NCBI GenBank assembly: GCA_002428985.1
Contig: DIYL01000061.1
Location: forward strand, 112,486-176,485
Length of the DNA: 64,000 nucleotides
From: Anaerolineales bacterium UBA6055
GTDB lineage: Bacteria > Chloroflexota > Anaerolineae > Aggregatilineales > Phototrophicaceae
Reading direction: 5' to 3'
A program made the position numbers and the translations under genes. Under the pieces are notes generated by a model, which made no database searches, was not told the DNA's origin, and worked only from the letters and a program-made list of their open reading frames with translations. Shown one piece after another: positions 1-9,500 of the stretch (the stretch's first letter is position 1; each line of letters opens with the position of its first letter).

Positions 1-40
1 GCCCGTCCCGTTTAGAAGAGGATACAGCGATGCTATAACC

Positions 41-3000
41 TTATTGTGATTGGCTTACTCGTACTGGTAGAAGCTCTAGTAAAGCTTCGTCAATATCGAG
101 GTATTCTGGCGATGACCATATCCATCCTTCTGGCTCTGCCAGAAAAACTGCTTGATTGTTTTCGTCTCGGGCAATTATTGTAATATCGCCTGATACTGTA
201 CCAATGATAGATGAGTTTCCATCAGGTTCTAGACGAATATTAATACCACTTGGTCTAATTCGCGCAGGTATAGCAGACCATGAAGGCCTTTCATTTATTG
301 GGATTCCGAATACCATCACAGATGATGATTCGCCATAATAACGACTTTTATTATTAACCAAAAGTGAGCTCCCATCTGGGCTAAATAAAATTTGATCTCC
401 CCCGTAATTCCCTTCCACAACGGTAACATAACCATTACTGAGGTTGACTAAACGCAGAGGGTTGCCAATAGCAAGCAATTGACCATCTGGGCTAAATGCA
501 ATACCTGTTGCCCCCTCTGTATCGAAGTAACCTATAGAAATTTCATTTTGCAGATCCAATACATGTAATTCACCATCGGGATTTAAAGCTACCATTGTAG
601 TTGCATCGGGGCTAAAGACCACATTTTCAATTTGCCAATTCTTGAAATAATTCTCGGACTGCAAATTATATAGTATTTCGCCATCAGTTACGTTATATAC
701 GATAATCCCCTCAGAAGATGTTACAGCCAAGACAGAATTGTCGGGGCTTAGTTTTCCCGCGTAGAGCATATTTCTTGGCTCAGTACGTGGTGTTCTAGAT
801 AGCAAGTCTCCGCTTTGGGCATCATAAATATAAGCTCGTTTTCTATCAATAATCGCCAGATGGGTACTATCAGGACTAAATGCTAAGCTACCTGAATTGT
901 CTAATGTAAAGCGTATTTGATCTGACAACACATCATAAACCCCATCTGAATACGCTAAACTGTTGCCATCTGGACTAAATAATAAGGATACATTGTAAAA
1001 ACTACGAACAGGAAATAGGGATTTCGATGATTGTGTATCTGCTGACCATAATTGGAGAGGTTGATAAAACTTATCTGGTGTGTAGGCGATAGTTTTTCCA
1101 TCTGGGCTAGCAGCAAAGATTAATGAAAAAGTTGATTCGCCAACATTCGCACTATTTTCATAATCAAAGTTTATTAAATCCCAGAGTCTAGGTTGTTGTG
1201 TGTCACCTGTTGGTGGTGTGATGAGCCTTGTACCGTCTGCACTAATATATGGTACAACCATAGGCAAATTATCTGTTGTTATAGAACTCTGAGGTAATAC
1301 ACCAAGTAATGACACCTGTTCAGCATTTTGTGGGTTAATTGGGGGTAATTCCAGAGGGGATTGATTTGGATCAATAACAGGATCGCCAACAGGCAATCGT
1401 AATTCCTCTAATATAATGGGCTCTTCCTCATCAAGAGTAGGTGTGGTGTTGGGTGTATTTGTTTGTAAGGGGGCTGTTGGTAGTTGAAGGGATTCTAAAT
1501 CAATGATCTGAATTGATTCGATCGGTAAGTCCGAAATAAGTTGAACGTAGCTTGGTTCAGAACGAACCCATCCATCATAATCTGGTAAATAATAATAGTC
1601 TCCAGCTGGACTACGTCCCAATATGCGTACAGTGTCACTCACGATACCAACAATATCTGAATCAATGCTTGGTTCCGATCGTACATTAATTGAAGATGGT
1701 ACAATATTTCCTGATGTAATATAACTTTGCACGCTACGTTCTGCGCTTGGAATGCCAAAGATCGCTAGAAAATTCTCATTTAGTTCAACTAATAATGTAC
1801 TTCCATCAGGACTGAGCATAGCCTCCCGCCCCGGATAACTGGTGATAAAGCTGATCTCAGAACCTTCCAGCCTCCATAAATGAACAATATTATTCCAATA
1901 TGTGCCAGATGTAATGATCAGATTTTCATCTGCTATAAACTCTGTATTGCCGATAGATGAGTTATCCGGAGGTGTTGCTGTACTGACAAACTCGCCAGAT
2001 TCGATATTTAAGATACGAATATTATCACTACTAGTCCCGCTTCTTGAACCACAACCTAGACTTTCTCTATCACAACTTGTCTTTTGGAAACCACCTGAGT
2101 AAATCAGATACTGATTATCTGAAGTGAAATTCAACATACTGCCAGCACGGTCAGTAATCTCAGTGATTTTTTCAAATGGCTCGACGGAAATATCCCACAA
2201 TTCAAGTCTTTCATTTCCACCAAAATATTTAATCGCTAAAGTTTGACGATCTGCACTGAGCGCATAGTTTTCTACACCTGACTGTTCCCGAGTATCGACG
2301 ATGCTCGCTAGTCTTTCTTGGGTAGAAATATCCCATACCTCGACAGTTTCAAAATCCGACTTATTAAGAACAATACTTTGTTGATCTGGCATCAATTCAT
2401 AACGCCAAACATTCTCTGCAATTTGCCATGAAACAAAATCTTCAAGGATATTCGATACATGTAGATTCTGATTTTGGTCTGCCCAAATCAAATAGCGACC
2501 ATCTGAGGTAAATTGAGGTTCATTATTGCTGATAAATGATGTCGATCTGCCCAAGGTTGTTACAAGTGTAAGTTCACTTGTTTGCCAGACTTGTACTGCA
2601 TCTGCATCACGAGAGGATGTAATAATTAGTTCACCATCAGGACTGAATGCTGAGACCTCCGTATCCTCACTCATGATAGTTGTCTCGTTACCAGAATTGA
2701 TTTCGATAATACGTGTACCTGTATTATTTCCGCTGACAACTACCTTTGCACCATCGGGACTGAGTGCTAACGGATATCCAGTGCCCTCAAGATTAAGTGT
2801 CTTTCCAGATACTAAATCATGTACTTTCCAATCAGTTGCAACCGTCTGTCCATTGTCACTAAAGACACGAATATCACAAGCACAAAAATTATTTGTTTCA
2901 TGATAATTCTCAATAGTCGTTAAAATTTGTAGCTCGGTGGCATTATCAATGGTAATCGGAATAAAGTCTGTTGAAGACGCTGAAATTGTAAGTACAAAAG

Positions 3001-3064
3001 GCAAGATTGCTATTATTAAACCCATCACTATTATTATCAACTTTTTCATGGAAATATGGGACAT
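41..3064 (-). CDS. Secreted double beta-propeller/SH3b protein
   Basis: A 1007-residue exported protein with an N-terminal hydrophobic signal segment (about residues 6-30). It has two similar halves. Each starts with many WD40/TolB-like blades marked by the recurring motif SPDG, and each ends with a bacterial SH3 (SH3b) module, at about residues 455-515 (INVRSEPS) and 935-995 (INIRLEP). A Pro/Thr/Glu-rich linker at about 525-560 joins the halves. The start at 3064 is favoured by GGAG seven bases upstream. SH3b modules often bind cell-wall peptides and propellers are interaction scaffolds, so an envelope-bound scaffold is likely; no enzymatic motif is visible. It stands alone, back to back with nothing within 150 bases, and its real ligand is unknown. 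Confidence 0.8.
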   Translation of the reverse strand: MSHISMKKLIIIVMGLIIAILPFVLTISASSTDFIPITIDNATELQILTTIENYHETNNFCACDIRVFSDNGQTVATDWKVHDLVSGKTLNLEGTGYPLALSPDGAKVVVSGNNTGTRIIEINSGNETTIMSEDTEVSAFSPDGELIITSSRDADAVQVWQTSELTLVTTLGRSTSFISNNEPQFTSDGRYLIWADQNQNLHVSNILEDFVSWQIAENVWRYELMPDQQSIVLNKSDFETVEVWDISTQERLASIVDTREQSGVENYALSADRQTLAIKYFGGNERLELWDISVEPFEKITEITDRAGSMLNFTSDNQYLIYSGGFQKTSCDRESLGCGSRSGTSSDNIRILNIESGEFVSTATPPDNSSIGNTEFIADENLIITSGTYWNNIVHLWRLEGSEISFITSYPGREAMLSPDGSTLLVELNENFLAIFGIPSAERSVQSYITSGNIVPSSINVRSEPSIDSDIVGIVSDTVRILGRSPAGDYYYLPDYDGWVRSEPSYVQLISDLPIESIQIIDLESLQLPTAPLQTNTPNTTPTLDEEEPIILEELRLPVGDPVIDPNQSPLELPPINPQNAEQVSLLGVLPQSSITTDNLPMVVPYISADGTRLITPPTGDTQQPRLWDLINFDYENSANVGESTFSLIFAASPDGKTIAYTPDKFYQPLQLWSADTQSSKSLFPVRSFYNVSLLFSPDGNSLAYSDGVYDVLSDQIRFTLDNSGSLAFSPDSTHLAIIDRKRAYIYDAQSGDLLSRTPRTEPRNMLYAGKLSPDNSVLAVTSSEGIIVYNVTDGEILYNLQSENYFKNWQIENVVFSPDATTMVALNPDGELHVLDLQNEISIGYFDTEGATGIAFSPDGQLLAIGNPLRLVNLSNGYVTVVEGNYGGDQILFSPDGSSLLVNNKSRYYGESSSVMVFGIPINERPSWSAIPARIRPSGINIRLEPDGNSSIIGTVSGDITIIARDENNQAVFLAEPEGWIWSSPEYLDIDEALLELLPVRVSQSQ

Positions 3065-3215
3065 ATCATACTCCGTTTAATGATTTGGTTTTCTAATAGT
3101 CTATATGAAAGTGAATTCGATAAGTTGATGATCACTCTACGGTTGACCTATGTGTTTCATTCGATTGTTGGATCATAAAAAGTGGTTGAAACGCTGCAAT
3201 CAACAAATAAGTACC

Positions 3216-4064
3216 TTATGGAATCAAGCTACGACGATTCGACTTGCGAAATGCTAGTGGTGACACATCATAACGCTCTTTAAACCGATGATGGAAGTGG
3301 CTGAGATTGCCAAACCCAACCGCATAACAAATTTCAATCACAGGGTCGTCTGTATACAATAACAACTCACTCGCATAATCGAGGCGCAGGTCGTTGATAA
3401 ATTCCGATGGCGTTGTATCGAGGTATTCACGAAACGCCCGCCCGACATACTCTGGTGTACGATTCGCAAGGCGGAGTAATGCGGTTCGTCCTTCAACGAG
3501 ATGGTCATGTTGTTGCATTAATTGGCAAAGTTCTGCCAGCCACTGCGGGATATGATGCACGGGGTCAGTGGTGGATGAAATAAAACAATCCGTCATAATA
3601 TTCGCCAAAATTGATCGTAATTCAATCCGCGCATGGTCTCGGTCTCGATAGAGTGTATGACCCCACTGTGCTAATTGCGATTGTAACCGTGTCGATGCGA
3701 CTGAAGTTAATTGAATAGTGGGTGGAATTGTTGGGTGAAGCAATATATCAACATGGGATGCTAAGCCGAGATAATCCGACAAAGATTCAAATGTGCGAAC
3801 CAGAAATGCAAGGTTCGCGAGTCGGCATGTGTCCTCAGCATATTTACTAAATGCATGCGAATCATCAGGACGAATGAATACCAACGAATCATGTTTTAGC
3901 ACAATTTCTTCATTATTGATGTGATGGATAACCTGCCCGTCGGTAATCAAAAATATCTCATAAAAATCATGCGTGTGAGGCTTTGAAATAATCTGATCCA
4001 TCGGATATGTCGCATAATGACCTTCAGCAATGTCATCAATGTAATCCTCTGCTCGCAAGCGCAT
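3216..4064 (-). CDS. AraC-family transcriptional regulator
   Basis: 282 residues. The N-terminal half has the His-rich sensor-domain pattern of AraC cupins (KPHTHDFYEIFLITDG near residue 30). The C-terminal 100 residues form the double helix-turn-helix, ending in the family signature around FGNLSHFHHRFKERYDVSPL. AAAGG sits six bases before the ATG. It is divergent from the PhyH-type dioxygenase gene starting at 4181, with 116 bases between them. Local control of that dioxygenase in response to a small ligand is a reasonable inference, but the effector is not identifiable from sequence. Confidence 0.88.
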   Translation of the reverse strand: MRLRAEDYIDDIAEGHYATYPMDQIISKPHTHDFYEIFLITDGQVIHHINNEEIVLKHDSLVFIRPDDSHAFSKYAEDTCRLANLAFLVRTFESLSDYLGLASHVDILLHPTIPPTIQLTSVASTRLQSQLAQWGHTLYRDRDHARIELRSILANIMTDCFISSTTDPVHHIPQWLAELCQLMQQHDHLVEGRTALLRLANRTPEYVGRAFREYLDTTPSEFINDLRLDYASELLLYTDDPVIEICYAVGFGNLSHFHHRFKERYDVSPLAFRKSNRRSLIP

Positions 4065-4180
4065 GTTAAACCTTTCATGTCAAAATAGCACAATAATGTG
4101 TTAAGGCATCACAAGACACTATAGCAGGTGAGGCACTATGCTTCAAACATAGATAATCAATTTGAGAGGCTTACAAATAC

Positions 4181-4957
4181 ATGTCCACCTTACGCCAAGA
4201 ATATGATGAAAATGGCTATGTTATCGTCCGTAACGCGATTGATGCTGACCTTGCTCGCGAGACTGCCGAACATGTCCATTGGTTACGCAAAAAATACCCC
4301 GACACCCGCCCCGAACAATTTCATCATGACCTACTCGTCAATGATCCATTCATGCATCGTCTGGTAGGGGATGACCGTCTACTCGATATTGCTGAGCAAT
4401 TTATCGGCTCGAATATCGCCCTATTTGCCGCCCACTACATCGCGAAACCACCAAAGCATGGGCAAGAGGTTCTGTGGCATCAAGACGGCACCTATTGGCC
4501 GCTTGAACCGATGGAAGTTACTACTATTTGGCTAGCTGCTACCGATTCTAACCGTGAGAATGGATGCTTGCGTGTATTGCCGGGGACACAAAATAACAAA
4601 CTCCTATCCCGCGCTGAATTACAAGACGTTGATGATGGCTCCAATGTGCTGGCTTCCGGTATTCACCCATCGCAAATTGATGACTCGAATGTGGTTGATT
4701 TGGAGTTAAAAGCTGGGGATGTGTCGATTCATAACCCCAAGATTATTCATGGTTCAAAACCTAACACATCGGATAAATGGCGCATCGGATTGACGTTACG
4801 GTACATCCCGACCACAACCTATGTCAAATTCGAGAACCACCAAAATGTTCTATTACGTGGTGACAAAGTGGATGGCATTGCCAATATGTATTCAGTCCGT
4901 CCGGTTTACAAAGAAGGCGACCATATGCCATTTGCTGGTGTCGAGGCATACGCGTAA
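4181..4957 (+). CDS. Phytanoyl-CoA dioxygenase (PhyH) family oxygenase
   Basis: A 258-residue cytoplasmic Fe(II)/2-oxoglutarate dioxygenase of the PhyH family. The facial triad is visible as H100-x-D102 (LWHQDGTYWP) and the distal H190 (IIHGSK), with R201 placed to bind the carboxylate of 2-oxoglutarate. GAGAGG lies 11 bases before the ATG. PhyH proteins hydroxylate varied small molecules, so the substrate is open. The divergent AraC regulator (3216-4064) suggests substrate-induced expression. A strong hairpin follows at 4970-5008. Confidence 0.88.
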   Translation: MSTLRQEYDENGYVIVRNAIDADLARETAEHVHWLRKKYPDTRPEQFHHDLLVNDPFMHRLVGDDRLLDIAEQFIGSNIALFAAHYIAKPPKHGQEVLWHQDGTYWPLEPMEVTTIWLAATDSNRENGCLRVLPGTQNNKLLSRAELQDVDDGSNVLASGIHPSQIDDSNVVDLELKAGDVSIHNPKIIHGSKPNTSDKWRIGLTLRYIPTTTYVKFENHQNVLLRGDKVDGIANMYSVRPVYKEGDHMPFAGVEAYA

Positions 4958-4969
4958 ATTATTTTAGAT

Positions 4970-5010
4970 ACTGTAGGAGCGTTATCCAACCCCAACAGCT
5001 CCTACAGTTT
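4970..5010 (+). terminator. Hairpin terminator after the PhyH gene
   Basis: A perfect 11-bp inverted repeat (ACTGTAGGAGC at 4970-4980 and its complement at 4998-5008) follows the stop codon by 13 bases and ends in TTT. It is a likely intrinsic terminator, though the T tract is short. Confidence 0.65.
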
Positions 5011-5081
5011 AAAGCTATCGCGAGGCTATGCTAAGCATTGTCTATGATATGCTTACAGCATCACTACGCCCCAAAACCATG

Positions 5082-5098
5082 TATAATCACAATATAAT
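5082..5098 (+). promoter_or_regulatory. Candidate -10 boxes
   Basis: Two TATAAT hexamers, at 5082-5087 and 5093-5098, lie 35-46 bases upstream of the small membrane protein start at 5133. No good -35 hexamer is seen at standard spacing, so this rests on the -10 match only. Confidence 0.4.
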
Positions 5099-5132
5099 TA
5101 GACCGTCTCTAGAATCCTATAGATAGTGTGAC

Positions 5133-5567
5133 ATGAAGAAAAAACGTATTCCCAAAGAATCATCAATGCGGATAATTTATACCTTGCTCTTCATCCTAAT
5201 ACTCATCGGCATCGGATTGAATATTTGGATTCATAATACAACCATCAAAGAATCCCCTAGATTAGTTTTTCCTCCGACTCCTACCTTCCAGACTTCTGAT
5301 GATGAGCGCGTAATTACAGTATCAAAGAAATTAGTTACGACATTTGATGAGAATTTAAGAATAGGTGGTGGCTCAGTGATTGTGAGTGATTATATTGATC
5401 AGGAAGGGGAAATACAAAATGGATTAACAATGTACTTGTATCCGATAGGTGCAGATGCCATCTTAGCGTATGAAGGACTTGAAATAGACTATCAATCATA
5501 TCGTATACGCGTCTTAGCCATCAATGAAAAAGGGTTTTCCATACTCGCAATATCACAATTTCCGTAA
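5133..5567 (+). CDS. Small single-pass membrane-anchored protein
   Basis: 144 residues of unrecognised family. A lysine-rich start (MKKKRIPK) precedes one hydrophobic segment at about residues 13-33, giving an N-in anchor with an extracytoplasmic domain of about 105 residues. A second ATG at 5166 (MRIIYTLL) is an alternative start that would make the helix a signal sequence. No Shine-Dalgarno is clear for either. The outer part is a mixed alpha/beta-looking domain with no Cys and no catalytic motif. Two TATAAT boxes just upstream support it being expressed as its own unit. Confidence 0.65.
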   Translation: MKKKRIPKESSMRIIYTLLFILILIGIGLNIWIHNTTIKESPRLVFPPTPTFQTSDDERVITVSKKLVTTFDENLRIGGGSVIVSDYIDQEGEIQNGLTMYLYPIGADAILAYEGLEIDYQSYRIRVLAINEKGFSILAISQFP

Positions 5568-5756
5568 AATCTTATGTATTGTGACCTGATACTCATCATT
5601 TTGCTGTTTAAATCCTGTGCTATTTCGCCCCACAAATTTTGCATGATTTTGGTTTGAAGTCTGGAATATAAGAAATCTTAAGGTTGATTCAGTTGCCTGC
5701 ATAGCATTCGTCGCTTACACTTAAAAGTAAAGTGCATGTAATTAGAGGCAATCGTT

Positions 5757-7388
5757 ATGTCCTTCCTATCAAAACGTCTTAACGAGCAACAGAAACGTGA
5801 ACAAGAAGAAATCCGTGCGCGCGAGAATATCGCGAATATGGATGATGGTGATTTAGATGAACTCTTCGGCGAAGAACCCGCAGCTCCTAAAAAGGTTCAG
5901 AAATTAAGACCCAAAAAAGAAGAAAAGAAACAAGAGGAGGACACTAAGTCCGACCTGCCCGTTGATCCCAATATGGTGACAGCCAATACACCTGTTCCTT
6001 TCCAAGTGGGTGCTGGAACCACTAAAGTTGTGGTTGTCGAAGTCCGTAGCGATGGCTCATGGGTACTCGATACCGGATATGTCGTACCGCCTAAATCACG
6101 CACACCCGTCAAGGTGGCACAATTACGTCGTCAACTCCGTGGTAAATTACTTGCCTTCCCTGATGAAGCAGATGAATGGTCACGTCATGATGATGATAAA
6201 GCAGATCTAATTGAAGACCGCATTAAAACTGTCCTCAAAAAGATGAATGTACAACTGAATGCGAATGAATATGCAGCGCTGCGCGAAGCGCTACTAAATG
6301 ATATTCTCGGATTTGGCGCGATTGAACCATTGGTACAAGACAAAAGCTATTCCGAAATTATGGTCAATGGTCCCGATGTCGTCTTTGCTGAGTACAAAGG
6401 CAAGCTCATGGAAACCGAAGTTGTCTTTGATGATGAAGATCACGCGTTTTGGACAGCACAACGTATTGTGCGACCATTGATGCGTACGCTCAATCGTGAA
6501 AACCCAATGGTGGATGCCCGCCTACCAGATGGCTCTCGTGTGCATCTTATTACACTGCCCTCTGCATTACAGGGTACAACCATGACCATCCGTAAATTCC
6601 CTGAAAAACGCTTGACGGTCGAAGATTTGATTAAATTTGGATCATTCACATCAGAGGTCGGCGAATTCTTCGAAGCATCGGTGGTCTCTCGTTTGAACAT
6701 TGTTGTGTCCGGTGGTACAGGGTCTGGTAAAACAACGCTCCTCAACGTATTGAGCTCCTTCATTCCAGAAGATGAACGTATTATCACTGTAGAAGATTCG
6801 GCGGAATTACAGTTAGCGCAACGTCATGTGGTTCGCCTTGAAACTGCTCCCCCAATCCCCGGTGAAGAAGAAATCGGTAAACTTGAAATCCGCGACCTTG
6901 TCAAAGGGACATTGCGTATGCGTCCTGATCGCCTCGTGGTAGGTGAGTGTCGTTCTGGTGAAGCATTAGACATGTTGCAAGCGATGAATACTGGACATGA
7001 TGGGTCGCTGACAACGGTTCACAGTAACAGCCCGCGTGATGCAGTTGCTCGTCTAGAAACACTCTGTATGATGGCAGGGATGGATCTACCCGTAGATGTG
7101 ATTCGTTCACAAATCGCAGCAGCAATTCATATGTTTGTGCAACAAGCGCGTCTTAAAGATGGTAGTCGTAAAGTGACCCAAATCACTGAGATGCAAGGGA
7201 TGGAAGGATCCAAAGTAACACTACAGGACATCTTCATCTATAAAACCGAAGGACATCGTGGTTCAGGATATTCCCATGAAGGTGGTGGTACATTGCAAGC
7301 GACTGGCTTCCCACCAAAATTCTTGGATCAATTCAAACAATTCGGCTTCAATTTGCCAGCACGTATCTTCAAAGGTGGCAAGTTCTAA
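5757..7388 (+). CDS. cpaF: CpaF/TadA-type secretion ATPase
   Basis: 543 residues. A charged, probably disordered N-terminus (1-75) precedes the type II/IV secretion ATPase core: Walker A GGTGSGKT at 319-326, Walker B-like DRLVVGE at 391-397, and the His-rich GHDGSLTTVHS segment typical of the family. Such ATPases power Tad/Flp pilus assembly at the inner membrane. AGAGG eight bases before the ATG fixes the start. No tadB, tadC, pilin or prepilin peptidase gene is nearby, so it either works with partners encoded elsewhere or has another role. A 10-bp hairpin follows the stop. Confidence 0.88.
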   Translation: MSFLSKRLNEQQKREQEEIRARENIANMDDGDLDELFGEEPAAPKKVQKLRPKKEEKKQEEDTKSDLPVDPNMVTANTPVPFQVGAGTTKVVVVEVRSDGSWVLDTGYVVPPKSRTPVKVAQLRRQLRGKLLAFPDEADEWSRHDDDKADLIEDRIKTVLKKMNVQLNANEYAALREALLNDILGFGAIEPLVQDKSYSEIMVNGPDVVFAEYKGKLMETEVVFDDEDHAFWTAQRIVRPLMRTLNRENPMVDARLPDGSRVHLITLPSALQGTTMTIRKFPEKRLTVEDLIKFGSFTSEVGEFFEASVVSRLNIVVSGGTGSGKTTLLNVLSSFIPEDERIITVEDSAELQLAQRHVVRLETAPPIPGEEEIGKLEIRDLVKGTLRMRPDRLVVGECRSGEALDMLQAMNTGHDGSLTTVHSNSPRDAVARLETLCMMAGMDLPVDVIRSQIAAAIHMFVQQARLKDGSRKVTQITEMQGMEGSKVTLQDIFIYKTEGHRGSGYSHEGGGTLQATGFPPKFLDQFKQFGFNLPARIFKGGKF

Positions 7389-7403
7389 TCGACTCGTAAA
7401 TGA

Positions 7404-7438
7404 ATCGCCCCAACTCCGTATATCGGGTTTGGGGCGAT
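7404..7438 (+). terminator. Terminator-like hairpin after cpaF
   Basis: A perfect 10-bp inverted repeat (ATCGCCCCAA at 7404-7413, TTGGGGCGAT at 7429-7438) lies 15 bases past the stop. There is no T tract, so it may act as an mRNA-stabilising hairpin rather than an intrinsic terminator. Confidence 0.5.
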
Positions 7439-7500
7439 ATATCAAATCCCCAACCAATGAAATACTCACGGTCACTTTCGGAAAATTTAACAATTCTCGC

Positions 7501-7506
7501 TATAAT
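7501..7506 (+). promoter_or_regulatory. Candidate -10 box
   Basis: TATAAT lies 38 bases upstream of the TIR gene start at 7545. No convincing -35 hexamer is present. Confidence 0.4.
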
Positions 7507-7544
7507 AAAATAATCCATTATGAAAACCGACTAGGAACGATTCA

Positions 7545-9269
7545 ATGTCGCATATATATATTTCCTACCGTGCAATCGACAGTCATCAAAAAGCAATCCA
7601 ACAAATTTATACCTATCTCGCTGATCACTATGGTGCAGATTATGTGACTCTATCGCCGCAAGATCATGCGCTGGATACGACCATTCGGCAGGCACAAGTC
7701 CAGTCACATCAGATTTTGCTGGTGGTCTTTGGACGCTATGGGTTGAATATGGTTGATGAGCGTGGGAATCGGCTAATTGTAGACCCATATGATGCACAGC
7801 ATATCGAAATCTCGGCTGCGTTGAAAAATCGTCTCCAAATACAGACACTCGTCTTTGACGACATGGTCGAAGATTTATCTAAACATATCCCAGAGGTACT
7901 CAAAGACCTCGCTAAAAAGCCTGTTACGTTAAATATGACGTATGACACAGTCCCAGACACATTAGAGACGTTGGTTGACGACTTTGGTGAAGTCAAACCA
8001 GATACACCACCCATAACCCAAGTGGATTTATCCCAGATGGTCGTCCAGCCATCAACTAAACCCGTACATCCCTTGACACCCTACCATCAATCAACATCAG
8101 CGACACACGAACCCGAGATTTATATTCACCAGTCACGTAATCCGTTAATGCGTTTTCTACGGCGATTCAGGCGACAAGTCACTGGCGATGCACAATCCCA
8201 ATATAATAATCATCTCGCCAATGGTCATTCACAAGTTGATAACTACCGTCAGATGTGGCCTACGTCATTTTTGATGATTGCTGTTGCTATCGCCTTAGCC
8301 ATTGCGTTCGGGGCAGTAGCAAATACACACATACCGGATAATAACGACGCGGACTTCAATTTGCGTGAGGTCGCGGCCATGGGACGTGGCGCAGTCGATG
8401 TTGCCTTTTCCGCTGATGGATCACAAGTTGCGCATATCACACCTTTTGGTGGGGTCTATTATTTAAACTGGGAGATTATGACATTTCCTGATCGTATAAG
8501 TGTGCGTATGTCGTCACCCGAACAACTGGCATATAGCATAGATAATACGTTGGTGATGCGCAATGACTCGCGTATTTTTGTTGTGAATACACGCGATTTT
8601 GGTGGCTATCTCGAACATCAATATGTGATTGACCGAGATGCGACCATCCTTGATATGGCGGTTTCACCAACATCACCTGTGATTGTATTTATCTTGGATA
8701 CAGGTGAACTCATCCGCTGGAATTACAATGCCAACCAAATTGACTCCGTAACAGTCGTTAATGAGCCCGTGGCTTCGGCACAACTGAGTGTGTCAGAGGA
8801 TCTCAACTTAATTGCTGTATACGCTTATGCGTCCTACTTGACCCGAACGATCACGATGCTTAGCATGGACTCGCTAGAGCAACAATACCGGGATAATGCA
8901 AGCTTAGAGTTTATCACACTGGATGATGAAGCTAGAATGATTACCCTACCATGGCGGGCTGGTACCTACACAGTTTGGAACACAAATAATTGGTCACAGC
9001 GGGTCGGCAATGTCAAGAATCTCTACACAACCTCTACCACCACAAACTTTGAATATAACAGTGAAATCAATCTATTGATGCAAATTGCGGAGCAGGATGT
9101 CTATAGCTGGCTCATCAACGATGAATCAGAATATCTTGGAAGTTATTCATTAGATATCAATGATAGGGTCGAAACATTTGCAATCAGTCCTGATGGACGC
9201 TACCTTGTGACAGGTACATTGACCAATACAATAATCTGGGAGTTGGATCTCGCTGACGACCTGAACTAA
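7545..9269 (+). CDS. TIR domain - transmembrane - beta-propeller protein
   Basis: 574 residues with an unusual order. Residues 1-115 form a TIR-like domain (start HIYISYR; Glu88 in QHIEISAAL sits where TIR NADases keep their catalytic Glu). A flexible linker with basic residues (RFLRRFRRQ, 203-211) leads to one transmembrane helix at about 240-259, followed by an extracytoplasmic propeller of about 300 residues with motifs such as FSADGS and ISPDGRY. The topology suggests that an outside sensor controls an inside TIR. TIR domains in bacteria cleave NAD+ or make cyclic ADP-ribose signals; whether this one is active is not known. It is monocistronic. Confidence 0.82.
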   Translation: MSHIYISYRAIDSHQKAIQQIYTYLADHYGADYVTLSPQDHALDTTIRQAQVQSHQILLVVFGRYGLNMVDERGNRLIVDPYDAQHIEISAALKNRLQIQTLVFDDMVEDLSKHIPEVLKDLAKKPVTLNMTYDTVPDTLETLVDDFGEVKPDTPPITQVDLSQMVVQPSTKPVHPLTPYHQSTSATHEPEIYIHQSRNPLMRFLRRFRRQVTGDAQSQYNNHLANGHSQVDNYRQMWPTSFLMIAVAIALAIAFGAVANTHIPDNNDADFNLREVAAMGRGAVDVAFSADGSQVAHITPFGGVYYLNWEIMTFPDRISVRMSSPEQLAYSIDNTLVMRNDSRIFVVNTRDFGGYLEHQYVIDRDATILDMAVSPTSPVIVFILDTGELIRWNYNANQIDSVTVVNEPVASAQLSVSEDLNLIAVYAYASYLTRTITMLSMDSLEQQYRDNASLEFITLDDEARMITLPWRAGTYTVWNTNNWSQRVGNVKNLYTTSTTTNFEYNSEINLLMQIAEQDVYSWLINDESEYLGSYSLDINDRVETFAISPDGRYLVTGTLTNTIIWELDLADDLN

Positions 9270-9357
9270 CCAAGTGGTTAGGCAAAAGACTAGCCACCCG
9301 ACGGATTTGATTTTTGAGGCGATGAGATACTATTAGATCAGATAACAGTGGTTATAC

Positions 9358-9424
9358 GTTATACGGCGTAAATAACCTCAAGCATGTATCTCCCTTTTAA
9401 ATTTCATGTGTTCTGCCGTATAAC
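9358..9424. repeat. Spaced 10-bp inverted repeat
   Basis: GTTATACGGC at 9358-9367 and its exact complement at 9415-9424 are separated by 47 bases. The left arm is preceded by a partial tandem copy (GTTATAC at 9351-9357). It lies between two convergent genes. No gene is seen in 9270-9440. Confidence 0.5.
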
Positions 9425-9438
9425 AAAACGATCCCTAA

Positions 9439-9484
9439 TACCCAAAAAGACCCCGCATTATGCAGGGTCTTTATTTTTGGTATA
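9439..9484. terminator. Bidirectional terminator between TIR and OsmC genes
   Basis: The stem AAAGACCC / GGGTCTTT (9446-9453 and 9465-9472) has A-rich and T-rich flanks on both sides that extend the pairing. It gives a T run on either strand and serves both converging genes. Confidence 0.75.
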
Positions 9485-9500
9485 TCAGTTGGGTGTAAGC

